Source of the DNA: Aliidiomarina iranensis
Lineage (GTDB): Bacteria > Pseudomonadota > Gammaproteobacteria > Enterobacterales > Alteromonadaceae
Assembly: GCF_003987135.1 (NCBI RefSeq)
Contig: NZ_PIPJ01000012.1
Location: 1 to 41,149, forward strand
Direction of reading: 5' to 3'
Length of the DNA: 41,149 bases
Shown: positions 25,197-36,263 of the stretch, piece by piece
Layout: every line of letters begins with the position of its first letter
Position numbering within the stretch: position 1 is the first letter of the stretch
Translations under genes and position numbers: made by a program
Notes under the pieces: model-generated
The model's database searches: none
The model's input: only the letters and a program-made list of their open reading frames with translations
What the model was told of the DNA's origin: nothing

Positions 25197-26210
25197 TTAT
25201 GCGGTTTTCGCAGTTGTTTTTGAAGCTAAATTTACGCCTTGCAAACCTTGCTGCAATTGCACCAAACGTCGGTCGAGTGGTTTATCTCGAGCTAGGATTG
25301 AATGGAGCGGTACCTCAACTACGTGCTCTTGTTCGAGGCCGATCATAATGCTGCGTTTATCTTCAAGAATAGCAGATACGGCCGCTGCCCCAAGTTGCGT
25401 TGCTAATATGCGATCTTGTGCGTTCGGCCGCCCGCCCCGTTGAATATGGCCTAGCGGGCAAGGATGGCAAGTTACGCCAGTGGCTTTCGATAGATTATTA
25501 CCGAGTTCATGTACGCCACCCGGCCACAAATTCTCGGCTACCACAACAACATAGCTACTATCTGGAAAGGCTTTTCGCGCTTGCAAAATATTATCCGCCA
25601 TTTCTGCTAATTTTGGTTGCGGCTCAAGCTCAGGAAGCAGCATGGCCTCAGCCGCGCCGGCAATGGCGGCATGTAAGCCGATAAAGCCGGCGTGCCGGCC
25701 CATCACTTCAATCAAAAACACCCGCGCCATGGCTTCTGCGGTTTCCCGTACTTTATCGATAGCATCCATGGCGGTATCCACGGCGGTGGCGAAGCCGATG
25801 GTTGTATCGGTACCGGCGATATCGTTATCAATGGTGCCAGGAATACCAATTACTTGGCCTTGCCAGTGTTCCTGCAGGTGTGCGGCGCCGCGAAACGACC
25901 CATCGCCACCGATCACGATCAGCGCGCTGATACCGTGGCTATCGAGTACTTCTGCAGCGGCCTGAGCGGAGGCTATCTCACGAAACTCAGGAAAGCGCGA
26001 GCTCTTTAAAAAGGTACCGCCGCGCTGGCTCACTAACCGCATATCATCTGGGTGTAGGGGTTGCGCTAAATTTTGAACGATGCCACGAAAGCCGTGGCGA
26101 AAACCCACAACTTCTACGTTATCCTGCCAAGCAGTATTTACAATAGCTCGAATACACGCATTCATGCCCGGCGCATCGCCGCCGCTGGTGATCACAGCGA
26201 TCTTATCCAT
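25197..26210 (-). CDS. pfkA: ATP-dependent 6-phosphofructokinase
   Basis: A 337-residue enzyme phosphorylating fructose 6-phosphate to fructose 1,6-bisphosphate. Motifs: ITSGGDAPGMNACIRAI (ATP), VIGGDGSFRGA, PGTIDNDIAGTD with catalytic Asp128, EVMGRHAGFIGLHAAIA and GHIQRGGRPNAQDR. GGDG supports ATP rather than pyrophosphate as phosphoryl donor. AGGAAAGG ahead of ATG 26210 sets the start. The 39-base gap to speB contains only a short CCGC/GCGG hairpin before a T-run on the - strand, so read-through into the polyamine genes is possible. Confidence 0.95.
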   Translation of the reverse strand: MDKIAVITSGGDAPGMNACIRAIVNTAWQDNVEVVGFRHGFRGIVQNLAQPLHPDDMRLVSQRGGTFLKSSRFPEFREIASAQAAAEVLDSHGISALIVIGGDGSFRGAAHLQEHWQGQVIGIPGTIDNDIAGTDTTIGFATAVDTAMDAIDKVRETAEAMARVFLIEVMGRHAGFIGLHAAIAGAAEAMLLPELEPQPKLAEMADNILQARKAFPDSSYVVVVAENLWPGGVHELGNNLSKATGVTCHPCPLGHIQRGGRPNAQDRILATQLGAAAVSAILEDKRSIMIGLEQEHVVEVPLHSILARDKPLDRRLVQLQQGLQGVNLASKTTAKTA

Positions 26211-26332
26211 CTTCTTTTCCTTTCCTCAGAGATTCGGTAATCTGGTTAATCTTACAGCTTAACGGACGAAAGAGCGCTGACCAAGTATGATTTAACCGTT
26301 ACACTGTATTTTTTGAGAAAAAAGGCTGGTTT

Positions 26333-27394
26333 ATGACCCAAGTGAGAGTAACAAAAGAAAGCTTGCTAACCTTTGCAACGGCCTGCTTTGCAAAAGCGGG
26401 AGCGGAAGCAACGATTGCCAAAACGATGGCGGAATCTCTTTTATGGGGCGATCTTTTAGGTTTTCGTACCCACGGCATGCGCCGGTTACCCTACAATGTG
26501 AAGCAATTACAAAGCGGTGCAGCTCGGGGTGAGGGTAGTGTGCAAGTGCTGAATAGTAGAGCAGCCGTTGAAACTTGGGATGCCAATGGGTTGCCTGGCT
26601 TGTTTGTGGCACCGCAAGCCGTAGAAAAAGCTTGTACTATGGCTTTGCATGCCGGTACCGGCACCGTGGTAGTGCGGCGCTGCGAACATGTAGCGAGCTT
26701 GGCAGCTTACTTGCAAATAGCCACTGATAGAGGGCTGTTAGTTAACTTGATGGCGGCAACACCTGCACAATCAAGTGTTGCACCAGCAGGCAGCAGTAGC
26801 CGTGTTTTTTCGCCTAACCCTTATGCCATTGGTGTACCAACCAATGGCGCGCCGCTCTTGTTGGATATGAGTTTTTCAGTAACTGCTGCTGGCAAAATAC
26901 GGCAAGCCTATGATCGCAATGAGCTCCTACCTTGGCCTGCAATTGTTACTAAAACCGGTGAGATTACCAATAACCCAAAGGCTTATATCGAAGAGGGTGG
27001 TGCTATTTTACCTTTGGGAGGAGCCGATTTAGGGTACAAGGGTTACGGCTTATGTTTACAGAGCGAATTATGGACATTAGGTTTGAGTGGTTATGGCCGC
27101 GCGGAAGCCGTTGCTGATGGTGAGCAAAATACATTTTTTGTGCAGGTTATTGATCCTGAGGCGTTCGCTGGGAAGGCTGCGTTTGTTCGTGTGGCGGAAG
27201 ATTTATTAACCCGTTGTTTAGATGCGCAGCCCATTGATTCGAGCCAGCCTGTACGAATTCCTGGTAGCGGCGCTTTGGCTAATTTTCAGGAGCAAACCGA
27301 GCGGGGTGTGCTCCTTGATGAATTAACTTGGCCTCGATTGCAACATTGCGCTAAAAAGCTTGGCGTAGAGTCGCCGGCGGTGTTAGGGCTGTAG
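26333..27394 (+). CDS. Ldh family (malate/L-lactate/ureidoglycolate-type) dehydrogenase
   Basis: A 353-residue NAD(P)-dependent oxidoreductase of the LDH2/MDH2 family, unrelated to Rossmann-type LDH. Indicators are the N-terminal helix pair, LLWGDLLGFRTHGMRRLP (substrate/active-site His region), APAGSSSRVFSPNPYAIGVPT and the C-terminal GYKGYGLCLQSELW. Family members reduce 2-oxoacids such as pyruvate, oxaloacetate, 2,3-diketogulonate or imines; the substrate cannot be told here. AAAGG seven bases upstream supports ATG 26333. It is divergent from pfkA and its last 12 bases overlap the end of pdxH. Confidence 0.85.
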   Translation: MTQVRVTKESLLTFATACFAKAGAEATIAKTMAESLLWGDLLGFRTHGMRRLPYNVKQLQSGAARGEGSVQVLNSRAAVETWDANGLPGLFVAPQAVEKACTMALHAGTGTVVVRRCEHVASLAAYLQIATDRGLLVNLMAATPAQSSVAPAGSSSRVFSPNPYAIGVPTNGAPLLLDMSFSVTAAGKIRQAYDRNELLPWPAIVTKTGEITNNPKAYIEEGGAILPLGGADLGYKGYGLCLQSELWTLGLSGYGRAEAVADGEQNTFFVQVIDPEAFAGKAAFVRVAEDLLTRCLDAQPIDSSQPVRIPGSGALANFQEQTERGVLLDELTWPRLQHCAKKLGVESPAVLGL

Positions 27395-28021
27395 CCGTTG
27401 TAACTGCCAATTTTCTGAATGACGTTGATAGCGAAAGCGATCATGCAAACGGCCGCTGCGGCCCTGCCAAAACTCTATGCTTTCGGGTACAACTCGGAAG
27501 CCACCCCAAAATGATGGTAATGGTAGTACCGGCTCTTCGGCGAAGCGTGCTTCAACTTCTGCTAACCGTTGTTCCAAACTTTTGCGATCGGCAATGACTT
27601 GGCTTTGTTGCGATGCCCAGGCACCGAGCTGGCTGGCACGCGGCCGAGATTGAAAATAGTGTGTGTTCTCTGCTGTGCTTAAGCGTTCGGCTTTACCGGT
27701 TATGGTTATCTGCCGCTCTTGCTGCAACCATGCAAAATGTAAACTGCAATTTGGATTACGAGCAAGCTGTTGGCCCTTTTGGCTCTCGTAATTGGTATAA
27801 AATACAAACCCTTGCTCGCTAACGCCTTTCAGTAGAACTACTCGTTGTGTTGGCTGATTATCCGCGCATGTGGTCAATACCATGGCGGTTGGGTCGGTAT
27901 CGCCTTGGTCTTCTAATGTATCATTAAACCAAAGTTGAAATTGCTCGATTGGATCTTCCAACAAATCGCTTCGTTGCAGAGTGCGCTGGGTATAATCGCG
28001 GCGGATTTGATCGATGCTCAT
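27383..28021 (-). CDS. pdxH: Pyridoxine/pyridoxamine 5'-phosphate oxidase
   Basis: A 212-residue FMN enzyme forming pyridoxal 5'-phosphate from PNP or PMP, last step of vitamin B6 synthesis and salvage. Characteristic segments are RRDYTQRTLQRSDL at the N-terminus, QRVVLLKGVSEQGFVFYTNYES (FMN), SRPRASQLGAWASQQS, and FWQGRSGRLHDRFRY (PLP-binding RLHDR). Length equals the usual 210-220. Tail-to-tail overlap of 12 bases with the Ldh gene. It supplies cofactor used by enzymes such as SpeA in this window, but no co-regulation is visible. Confidence 0.96.
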   Translation of the reverse strand: MSIDQIRRDYTQRTLQRSDLLEDPIEQFQLWFNDTLEDQGDTDPTAMVLTTCADNQPTQRVVLLKGVSEQGFVFYTNYESQKGQQLARNPNCSLHFAWLQQERQITITGKAERLSTAENTHYFQSRPRASQLGAWASQQSQVIADRKSLEQRLAEVEARFAEEPVLPLPSFWGGFRVVPESIEFWQGRSGRLHDRFRYQRHSENWQLQRLQP

Positions 28022-28081
28022 AGCAGCTAATACTCATTTAATTTAGTAGTTGAATGTGAACGTGAAATTTATCGATATTGA

Positions 28082-29038
28082 TCAAATAGAGTTATTCAGT
28101 AATGTAGCGTGCTCGAAGGCAATGGCGGTGTTGTTCATGAATAAACTAAGTAAATGCTTATCTGTTTCACTTAGTTCGCCAATACCTTTGATAAATAGCA
28201 AGTAATATTGAGATTTCGAAGTTTTATAAAGGCCGTAGTAGGTGTCATCTGCTATTTCATAAGCTACTGATTCTTTGCGCTGGCGCAAATCATTTACAAT
28301 GCGTTGTGCATCACTGTTTTTTAGCAGTTCCCCTACACGCTGGGTGTATTCGCCGGTGGCTGCAATAATCTGCAGTGGCTGATCAGTATCAGCACTGGCG
28401 GTGTAGCCCGCAGGATTTATCTTGCAGTAGGCCGCGGTTTGGGTGCGGGTGAGTAGGGCTACAAGCTGCTCTAATATGCCTTGGCTCAGTTGGTTTACTG
28501 ATTGCGCTGAAAATATTTCCGCCGAGGCTTTGATAATGCGTTCAAGCCCGGATTTGTAGTGCTCAATGGCTTGTAAATCACGAAATGCACGCAAGCTCGA
28601 ATACATTAACGTCATTAATTTGCGGTACGTTAACTCAGTTTTTTCTTTGTAATCATCGATATCATATTTTGCGATAACTTCTTCTTCCGGAGCTTGCCCA
28701 GGCTGCCCGGTGCGCAAAACGATACGAATTAACTTATTCTTTAACTCTTCTCGTGTCCACCGCGCTACATCTAAACCTGCATGATCAGATTCCATCACGA
28801 CATCAAGCAGCATCAATGCGAAATCATTCCGCTTAGCTAGCATTTCTTTTGCTTCTCTAGCGGAATACGCGGAGTGAAAAGCCAAAGGGCGTTTATCGAG
28901 ATGAAAATCAGCCAACGCCATTTTTGTAATAACGTGTATTTCCTCATCGTCATCAACGATAAGAATGTGAAACGGTGGCTGTGGTTCTATCGGTTGTGAT
29001 TGAACGCCTTCATCGGCAAACAGAAATTCATCGGCCAT
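28082..29038 (-). CDS. Response regulator with DUF3369 output domain
   Basis: A 318-residue protein. Residues 25-150 are a receiver domain: ILIVDDDEEIH (acidic pocket), LMLLDVVMESDHAG (phospho-acceptor Asp), IVLRTGQPG (Thr) and DYKEKTELT (Lys). The rest is the DUF3369 domain, found only behind receivers and GAF-like in layout, often in proteins with or near HD-GYP or histidine kinases. No DNA-binding or GGDEF/EAL output is attached. The partner kinase is not in the window. It follows the YtcJ-like amidohydrolase by 40 bases on the same strand, so co-transcription is possible. Confidence 0.88.
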   Translation of the reverse strand: MADEFLFADEGVQSQPIEPQPPFHILIVDDDEEIHVITKMALADFHLDKRPLAFHSAYSAREAKEMLAKRNDFALMLLDVVMESDHAGLDVARWTREELKNKLIRIVLRTGQPGQAPEEEVIAKYDIDDYKEKTELTYRKLMTLMYSSLRAFRDLQAIEHYKSGLERIIKASAEIFSAQSVNQLSQGILEQLVALLTRTQTAAYCKINPAGYTASADTDQPLQIIAATGEYTQRVGELLKNSDAQRIVNDLRQRKESVAYEIADDTYYGLYKTSKSQYYLLFIKGIGELSETDKHLLSLFMNNTAIAFEHATLLNNSI

Positions 29039-29078
29039 AACTATCCTTTATAAATTATCCCTGATACACGAAAGGAAT

Positions 29079-30812
29079 CTAAATCGGGCGTTTGTAAACT
29101 TCTTTGCCAGCAACGAAAGTATATTCAACGCGAACGCGCCAAAGATCCTCAACTTTCATGCGCAGGGGGTTCTGATCTAGTACAATAAAATCAGCCCACT
29201 TGCCTGGCTCTAAACTTCCGGTTTCTTGTTCATAGTGGCCCGCGTAGGCGGCGTCGAGAGTGAAGCTGCGCAAGGCCTCTTGCAGTGTCATGCGCTGTTC
29301 CGGATACCAGCCCTCTACTGGCTGGTTATCACGGTCTTGCCGCGTTACAGCCGCGTGAATACCGTAAAATGGATTGGCAAGTTCAACTGGAAAATCTGAG
29401 CCTGCAGCAATAAGCGAGCCTTGATCAAGAAATTCACGCCAAGCATAGGCTCCGGCAATACGCTCTGAACCCACGCGATCTTCGGCCATGTTCATATCGC
29501 TTGTAGCGTGGGTAGGTTGCATCGAAGGAATGATATCGAGGGCAAGAAAACGCGGAATATCCTCCATACTAACAATCTGCGCGTGTTCAATACGGTGCCG
29601 ATAACTATGCTCAGATTCTGCCAAGCGAGCAAACTCATTTAACGCTAAACGATTCGTGTAATCGCCAATGGCATGGTAGTTGATTTGAAAGCCATGGTTG
29701 TGAGTAAGGCTGAATAGCTCACGAACGCGGTCCTCAGGGTTAATCAGCAAACCGATATTATCGGCATCATCACTATAAGGCTCTATTAATCGAGCACCGC
29801 GGCTACCAAGAGCGCCATCGCCATATACCTTTACACTATTGATTTGTAGCATATCGTTATCACTACGATAGGGGCCTGCAGCCAGGAGTTCGGCTAAACG
29901 AGGCTCACTTGAGGCGATCATAGCGTTCACTCGTAAAGGCAATTGGTTAGCCTCTGCAAGTTGTTTAAAAATGTTGAGCCTACGCGCATCTACGCCGGCG
30001 TCATGAACTTGTGTGATACCCAATGAAAGTAGGTGTTGGAATGCTTTATCGTTTACCTCGGCAAGTTGCTCATCGGTTGCTTCCGGAAGCACTGCTTGCA
30101 CCATCGCCATCGCCGTATCGATTAACACACCGGTTGCTTTACCGGAGTTATCACGAATGATTTGGCCTCCGGGAGGATCTACCGTGTCGTCGGTAATGCC
30201 AGCAAGCTCCAGCGCTTTACTATTTGCCCAACCCGCGTGTGCATCAACACGCACTAACCAAACCGGGCGATCACTAATTACTTCGTCTAAATCTTGCCGT
30301 GTTGGAAATTGCCGGTCAGGCCAAAGCTCTTGGTTCCAACCGCGGCCAACAATCCATTCGTGATGGAGGTTATCGTCAGCGTAATTAGCTACGGTTGCTA
30401 CCGCTTGCGTTCTACTTGTGGTACCGCGAACATCAACCTGAGTTAAATTCTCTCCTAAACTAGAAATATGGCCATGAGCATCTATTAAACCCGGAATAAG
30501 AGTTCGGCCCATTAAATCTACTTTTTTTGCGCCTTGGTAATTATCAACCAATTGTGAAGTTCCGGTGGCAACAATTTTGCCGTTTGCCACCACCATTACC
30601 GAGAAATTTAATAGGCGTGCGTTGTTACCGGGCTCACCGGTGAAAGTGAAACCATCGAAGTTATGGAAGACAGTGTGGTTACTGAAATCACCACCTTGCG
30701 TGTTTGCCGAAGCAACGCTATACACAAGCAATAAAGAACTCATCAGCAAAGTTAACGCGCATTGAAGTTGCCGAGCCAATAATAAGTTCGAAAGAAGTTT
30801 AAATGCCTTCAT
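29079..30812 (-). CDS. Exported YtcJ-like amidohydrolase
   Basis: A 577-residue amidohydrolase-3 family protein. A hydrophobic stretch around residues 17-35 ending SVASA acts as signal peptide or anchor. The family order is complete: LIPGLIDAHGHISS (HxH), DAHAGWANSKALELAG, VKVYGDGALGSRGA (carboxylated-Lys position), NYHAIGDY, RHRIEHAQIV and AAGSDFPVE (Asp). YtcJ-like enzymes are mostly uncharacterised; some hydrolyse N-formyl or N-acyl compounds. It is divergent from the NarL-type regulator with a 294-base gap holding a 9-bp inverted repeat, so that regulator may control it. Confidence 0.88.
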   Translation of the reverse strand: MKAFKLLSNLLLARQLQCALTLLMSSLLLVYSVASANTQGGDFSNHTVFHNFDGFTFTGEPGNNARLLNFSVMVVANGKIVATGTSQLVDNYQGAKKVDLMGRTLIPGLIDAHGHISSLGENLTQVDVRGTTSRTQAVATVANYADDNLHHEWIVGRGWNQELWPDRQFPTRQDLDEVISDRPVWLVRVDAHAGWANSKALELAGITDDTVDPPGGQIIRDNSGKATGVLIDTAMAMVQAVLPEATDEQLAEVNDKAFQHLLSLGITQVHDAGVDARRLNIFKQLAEANQLPLRVNAMIASSEPRLAELLAAGPYRSDNDMLQINSVKVYGDGALGSRGARLIEPYSDDADNIGLLINPEDRVRELFSLTHNHGFQINYHAIGDYTNRLALNEFARLAESEHSYRHRIEHAQIVSMEDIPRFLALDIIPSMQPTHATSDMNMAEDRVGSERIAGAYAWREFLDQGSLIAAGSDFPVELANPFYGIHAAVTRQDRDNQPVEGWYPEQRMTLQEALRSFTLDAAYAGHYEQETGSLEPGKWADFIVLDQNPLRMKVEDLWRVRVEYTFVAGKEVYKRPI

Positions 30813-31106
30813 CGCAGACCTTTTCCGTCACCCAAAAAATGTTAATTATCAATATACCGGTTTTTTCTGTTCAGTACAGGGTAGAAAAAACTTCTTAAGT
30901 ACAACACTAGAGGTTTAGTATTAAAGGCATATAGCGTTAATACTATAACTTTCGTTTCGTTGGCCCATAACAGATATTTAATTTATAGGCTTAAACCTAA
31001 CATTTATTTGGGATATTTGTTAAAATTTAGAAACACAAACGAGATCCGCTATCCGCAAACTTCTTGTAAAGAGAAGCGGTTGTTACTCAAGAGAGCAAAA
31101 GCGATT
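30813..31106. promoter_or_regulatory. Divergent promoter region with a 9-bp inverted repeat
   Basis: This 294-base gap separates the YtcJ-like gene from the NarL-type regulator. TAGTATTAA (30916-30924) and TTAATACTA (30937-30945) are perfect inverted arms, 21 bases centre to centre, i.e. two helical turns. The rest is A/T-rich without a further gene; a longer in-frame N-terminus for the regulator from 30960 is not family-like. Confidence 0.45.
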
Positions 31107-31712
31107 ATGAAGATTCTGATTATAGATCCGCAATTTTTAACGCGAACAGGGCTGATTCACCTGCTCACCTCGCAACCGGGGTCGGTTGCGATTTATGAAG
31201 CAACAAATCTTGAAGTGGCAAAAAGCTATATTAATTCTGGCGAAACCTACGATTTAATTTTCTCGGAATTAGATTTGCCGGATGCGGATCATCGATTTGT
31301 GATCAATACACTTCATGGCATTGCGCCGGATGCTCATATAGTGTTGTTCACTTGGCGTAGCAGCACTGCTGATATTCAAACTGGCATTGGGCAAGGTGCT
31401 CAGAGTTATTTACGTAAAGATGCTAGCGCTGAAAGCGTGAAATTAGCGATTCATGGTTTACTTCAGAATAAAGCCTATTTACCCGTAGATGATTTACCCT
31501 ACCGTAAACAAACTGAGGCAGATAGAAAGCTATCGCCACGGCAGCGAGAAATTATGCAATTGCTGGCTCAAGGCCTATCAAACAAAGAAATAGCGAATAT
31601 TTTAGGTATCACTGAAGGCACAATTCGCGTGCACTTATCTGCCATATTCAAGGCGATTAAAGTATCTAACCGAACTGAAGCTACCTTATGGTATTTACTG
31701 CGGCAGAATTAA
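31107..31712 (+). CDS. NarL/FixJ-type regulator with Glu at the phospho-acceptor site
   Basis: A 201-residue protein: receiver domain (residues 1-115) plus LuxR helix-turn-helix (LSPRQREIMQLLAQGLSNKE, then ITEGTIRVHLSAIFKAI). Aligned by eye with NarL, the acceptor motif DLILLDLNMP is DLIFSELDLP, so Glu54 replaces Asp; the acidic pair is only D7 followed by Pro. Thr and Lys of the switch (LFTW, SYLRKD) remain. It is probably a phosphorylation-independent or constitutively active regulator. The frame is open from 30960, but the normal receiver start MKILIIDPQ begins at ATG 31107. It lies 34 bases before the DUF1285 gene. Confidence 0.88.
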   Translation: MKILIIDPQFLTRTGLIHLLTSQPGSVAIYEATNLEVAKSYINSGETYDLIFSELDLPDADHRFVINTLHGIAPDAHIVLFTWRSSTADIQTGIGQGAQSYLRKDASAESVKLAIHGLLQNKAYLPVDDLPYRKQTEADRKLSPRQREIMQLLAQGLSNKEIANILGITEGTIRVHLSAIFKAIKVSNRTEATLWYLLRQN

Positions 31713-31746
31713 GCCATGAACCAATTGTATTCGTGTGTTGAGCATT

Positions 31747-32271
31747 ATGGATTTAACTAAATTACAAGCCAGCCTTGAGCACCAGCATCGCGCACCAGTA
31801 GAAAAGTGGGATCCGCCGTTCTGCGGGGATATCGATATCCGCATCGCCGCGGATGGGCAATGGTTTTATATGAACTCACCCATTGGCCGTATTGCTCTCG
31901 TTAAACTATTTGCGAGTGTATTGAAGCAAGAGAATGATGAATTCTTCTTGGTAACACCAGCGGAGAAAGTTCGTATCAAGGTAGACGATTTACCCTTTGT
32001 GATAACTACTTGGCAAAAAGTTACCCAAGATAGTGTGAGCTTTGTTCAGGTAACCACAAATGTTGGTGAGCGCTACTTGCTGTCTGAGCATCATCCTTTG
32101 GTGCTAGATAAGGAATTACCCGCTGTTGTAGTGCGTGATAATTTACGAGCCCGTGTGCATCGTAATGTCTATTATCAATGGGCAGAAATTGCCGAGAATT
32201 CAGAAGCTGGTGAAGCGGCTGGATTTTATTTGTGTAGCGGCGGTAAGCGTTTCTTGCTTGCTCCAGCCTGA
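31747..32271 (+). CDS. DUF1285 domain-containing protein
   Basis: A 174-residue cytoplasmic protein. The DUF1285 signature is clear: FCGDIDIRIAADGQWFYMNSPIGR near residues 25-48, then FFLVTPAEKVRIKVDDLPF. The structure class is known but the function is not. GTG 31735 is in frame; ATG 31747 gives the usual MDLTKL start and is preferred, although no strong ribosome-binding site is seen. It probably shares a transcript with the NarL-type regulator upstream; 120 bases separate it from nadE. Confidence 0.85.
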   Translation: MDLTKLQASLEHQHRAPVEKWDPPFCGDIDIRIAADGQWFYMNSPIGRIALVKLFASVLKQENDEFFLVTPAEKVRIKVDDLPFVITTWQKVTQDSVSFVQVTTNVGERYLLSEHHPLVLDKELPAVVVRDNLRARVHRNVYYQWAEIAENSEAGEAAGFYLCSGGKRFLLAPA

Positions 32272-32391
32272 AGTTTGCGAGGTTTCGAGCGTTGCTATAT
32301 TATTCGCAGCCTGTAGAGCTATAGTAGCAAACACTTAGCTGAACAATGATTTAAATACATTGTTTTATGTTGCTTTGAATTGGATGTGGGC

Positions 32392-34399
<2,008 letters not shown>

Positions 34400-34417
34400 T
34401 CTAAGGTAATCATTTAA

Positions 34418-35143
34418 TTAGAAATTAGCACTCAGCACTTGGCGAGCGTCGGCAGCTTCTTGCTCTAACCCTAGTGCATCGTAACTCGCAATCATAATTT
34501 CGAGTGCTCGTTTTGATTCAATAACATTTGGAAAGTTTTCCAAAATGTAAACGCCACGATTAGCAGCCGCCATGTAGGCTTCCCGGCGCAAGTAATATTC
34601 AGCTGCAGCAAGTTCGTGCTGCGCTAAACGGGCTTGAATACCCACCATACGTTGCCGCGCATCTGCCGCGTACTTGCTGTCTGGGTGGCGTTGAACCAAT
34701 TCCGCGAAATCATCAAAGGCGCGCTCGGCATATACTGGGTTTCTATCGCTTCGTTCGATGTTAAACGCATCTTGGAAGAAAGCACCTTCAGCTTGCAAAT
34801 GCACTAGGCCACGCATGTACCGCACGTAATCGTTATCCGCGTGATTCGGATTTAACGAAAGGAAACGATCGATAACCGTAAGTGCTTGTTCTTCTCTACC
34901 CACTTTGTAATTGGCATAGATCAAATCGAGTTGCACTTGCTGGGCATAGGGCCCAAAAGGATAACGGGTATTGATTTGCGTTAACAAGGCCCCTGCATCC
35001 GCAAAGCGCCCATTTTGTAAATACTCTTGTGATAATTCGTACAAGTTTTCTAGTTCAGAGCGTTGAATATCGGTATCTGAACGAGATGAACATCCACCTA
35101 AAAATAATACTGCGCAGATGGCAATCGAAAGAACTACTCTCAT
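34418..35143 (-). CDS. bamD: Outer-membrane assembly lipoprotein BamD
   Basis: A 241-residue lipoprotein of the BAM complex that inserts beta-barrel proteins. The lipobox LGGC puts the lipidated Cys at residue 18. TPR-like helices follow: YELSQEYLQNGRFADAG, QVQLDLIYANYKVGREEQAL, DYVRYMRGLVHLQ, and DRNPVYAERAFDDF with RHPDSKYAADARQRM. Length equals the usual 240-250. AGG six bases upstream supports ATG 35143. It is divergent from rluD, an order conserved in gammaproteobacteria. Confidence 0.95.
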   Translation of the reverse strand: MRVVLSIAICAVLFLGGCSSRSDTDIQRSELENLYELSQEYLQNGRFADAGALLTQINTRYPFGPYAQQVQLDLIYANYKVGREEQALTVIDRFLSLNPNHADNDYVRYMRGLVHLQAEGAFFQDAFNIERSDRNPVYAERAFDDFAELVQRHPDSKYAADARQRMVGIQARLAQHELAAAEYYLRREAYMAAANRGVYILENFPNVIESKRALEIMIASYDALGLEQEAADARQVLSANF

Positions 35144-35294
35144 GGTTAACCTGATCTCTTTTATTTTTCCGTTGAATTCCCTGGGATGTTTATCATCATC
35201 TGAAGTACACTAGGTACCAATTTCAGATTGTAACGCACTAATGCAACGATCAAAAGCAACGATGCACAGCACGAGGATGCATAACGCAGGTTCT

Positions 35295-36263
35295 ATGACA
35301 GATTATGTGAAACAAACAGCAATAATTACTGAAACTCTTTTAGGTGCAAGGTTGGACCAAGCATTGGCTGAGTTGTTCCCTGATTTTTCGCGTTCGCGAT
35401 TAAAAACATGGATACAAGAGGGGAATGTTCAGGTTAACGGCCAAGTGGTTACCAAGCCAAGGGAAAAAGTGATTGCCGGGCAAGAGGTTGTTTTGGAGGC
35501 CACGCTTGAACCTGAGGTATTTTCCGCGCCAGAGGCAATTGCGCTCAATGTCGTGTATGAAGATGATGATATTTTAATTATCAATAAACCAGCCGGATTA
35601 GTAGTTCACCCTGGGGCTGGCACACCAGATGGTACTTTGCTCAATGCACTACTCCACCACTGTGCCACTTTAGAGCAACTGCCTCGCGCAGGGATTGTGC
35701 ATCGTTTAGATAAGGAAACCACAGGTTTGATGGTGGTTGCTAAAACCTTACCAAGTTATACGGCGTTGGTTGCTGCACTGCAGGCGCGAGAGATTACGCG
35801 GGAATATGAAGCCGTTTGTACTGGCGTGATGACGGCCGGAGGGTCAGTAGAAGCCGCCATCGGCCGGCACCCAACTAAGCGCACATTGATGGCGGTAACG
35901 CGCACAGGCAAGCCAGCCGTTACCCATTATCGTGTTGCGGAACGTTTTCGTGCGCATACACGCTTGCGGTTGCGTTTAGAGAGTGGCCGAACGCATCAAA
36001 TTCGCGTGCACATGGCACATTTAACTTATCCACTTGTTGGCGATCCCCAATACGGCGGTAGGCCACGGCCGCCCCGGCAAGCAAGCGAGGCATTTATCTC
36101 GTTGCTCAGAGGCTTTAACCGGCAAGCACTTCATGCCATACGGTTAGCTTTGGTGCATCCCCGTACTGGTGAAATGATGGAGTGGGAAGCTCCACTTCCA
36201 GATGATATGCAGCAGTTGTTGGCAGCCTTGCGAGCGGATAGTAAGGAACATAAAGAAGTATGA
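35295..36263 (+). CDS. rluD: 23S rRNA pseudouridine synthase D
   Basis: A 322-residue RluA-family enzyme expected to make pseudouridines 1911, 1915 and 1917 of 23S rRNA helix 69. Residues 15-75 are an S4 RNA-binding domain (LDQALAELFPDFSRSRLKTWI, VQVNG); the catalytic motif GIVHRLDKETTGLMV has Asp139. In-frame ATGs at 35241, 35262 and 35277 exist, but ATG 35295 gives the family length and N-terminus, with AGG four bases upstream; the start is only moderately sure. The stop overlaps the pgeF start (ATGA). Confidence 0.94.
   Translation: MTDYVKQTAIITETLLGARLDQALAELFPDFSRSRLKTWIQEGNVQVNGQVVTKPREKVIAGQEVVLEATLEPEVFSAPEAIALNVVYEDDDILIINKPAGLVVHPGAGTPDGTLLNALLHHCATLEQLPRAGIVHRLDKETTGLMVVAKTLPSYTALVAALQAREITREYEAVCTGVMTAGGSVEAAIGRHPTKRTLMAVTRTGKPAVTHYRVAERFRAHTRLRLRLESGRTHQIRVHMAHLTYPLVGDPQYGGRPRPPRQASEAFISLLRGFNRQALHAIRLALVHPRTGEMMEWEAPLPDDMQQLLAALRADSKEHKEV

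Noticed and set aside
30960-31106. 49-residue N-terminal extension of the NarL-type regulator
   Set aside because: Receiver domains begin almost directly with the first strand; MKILIIDPQ at 31107 is the natural start.
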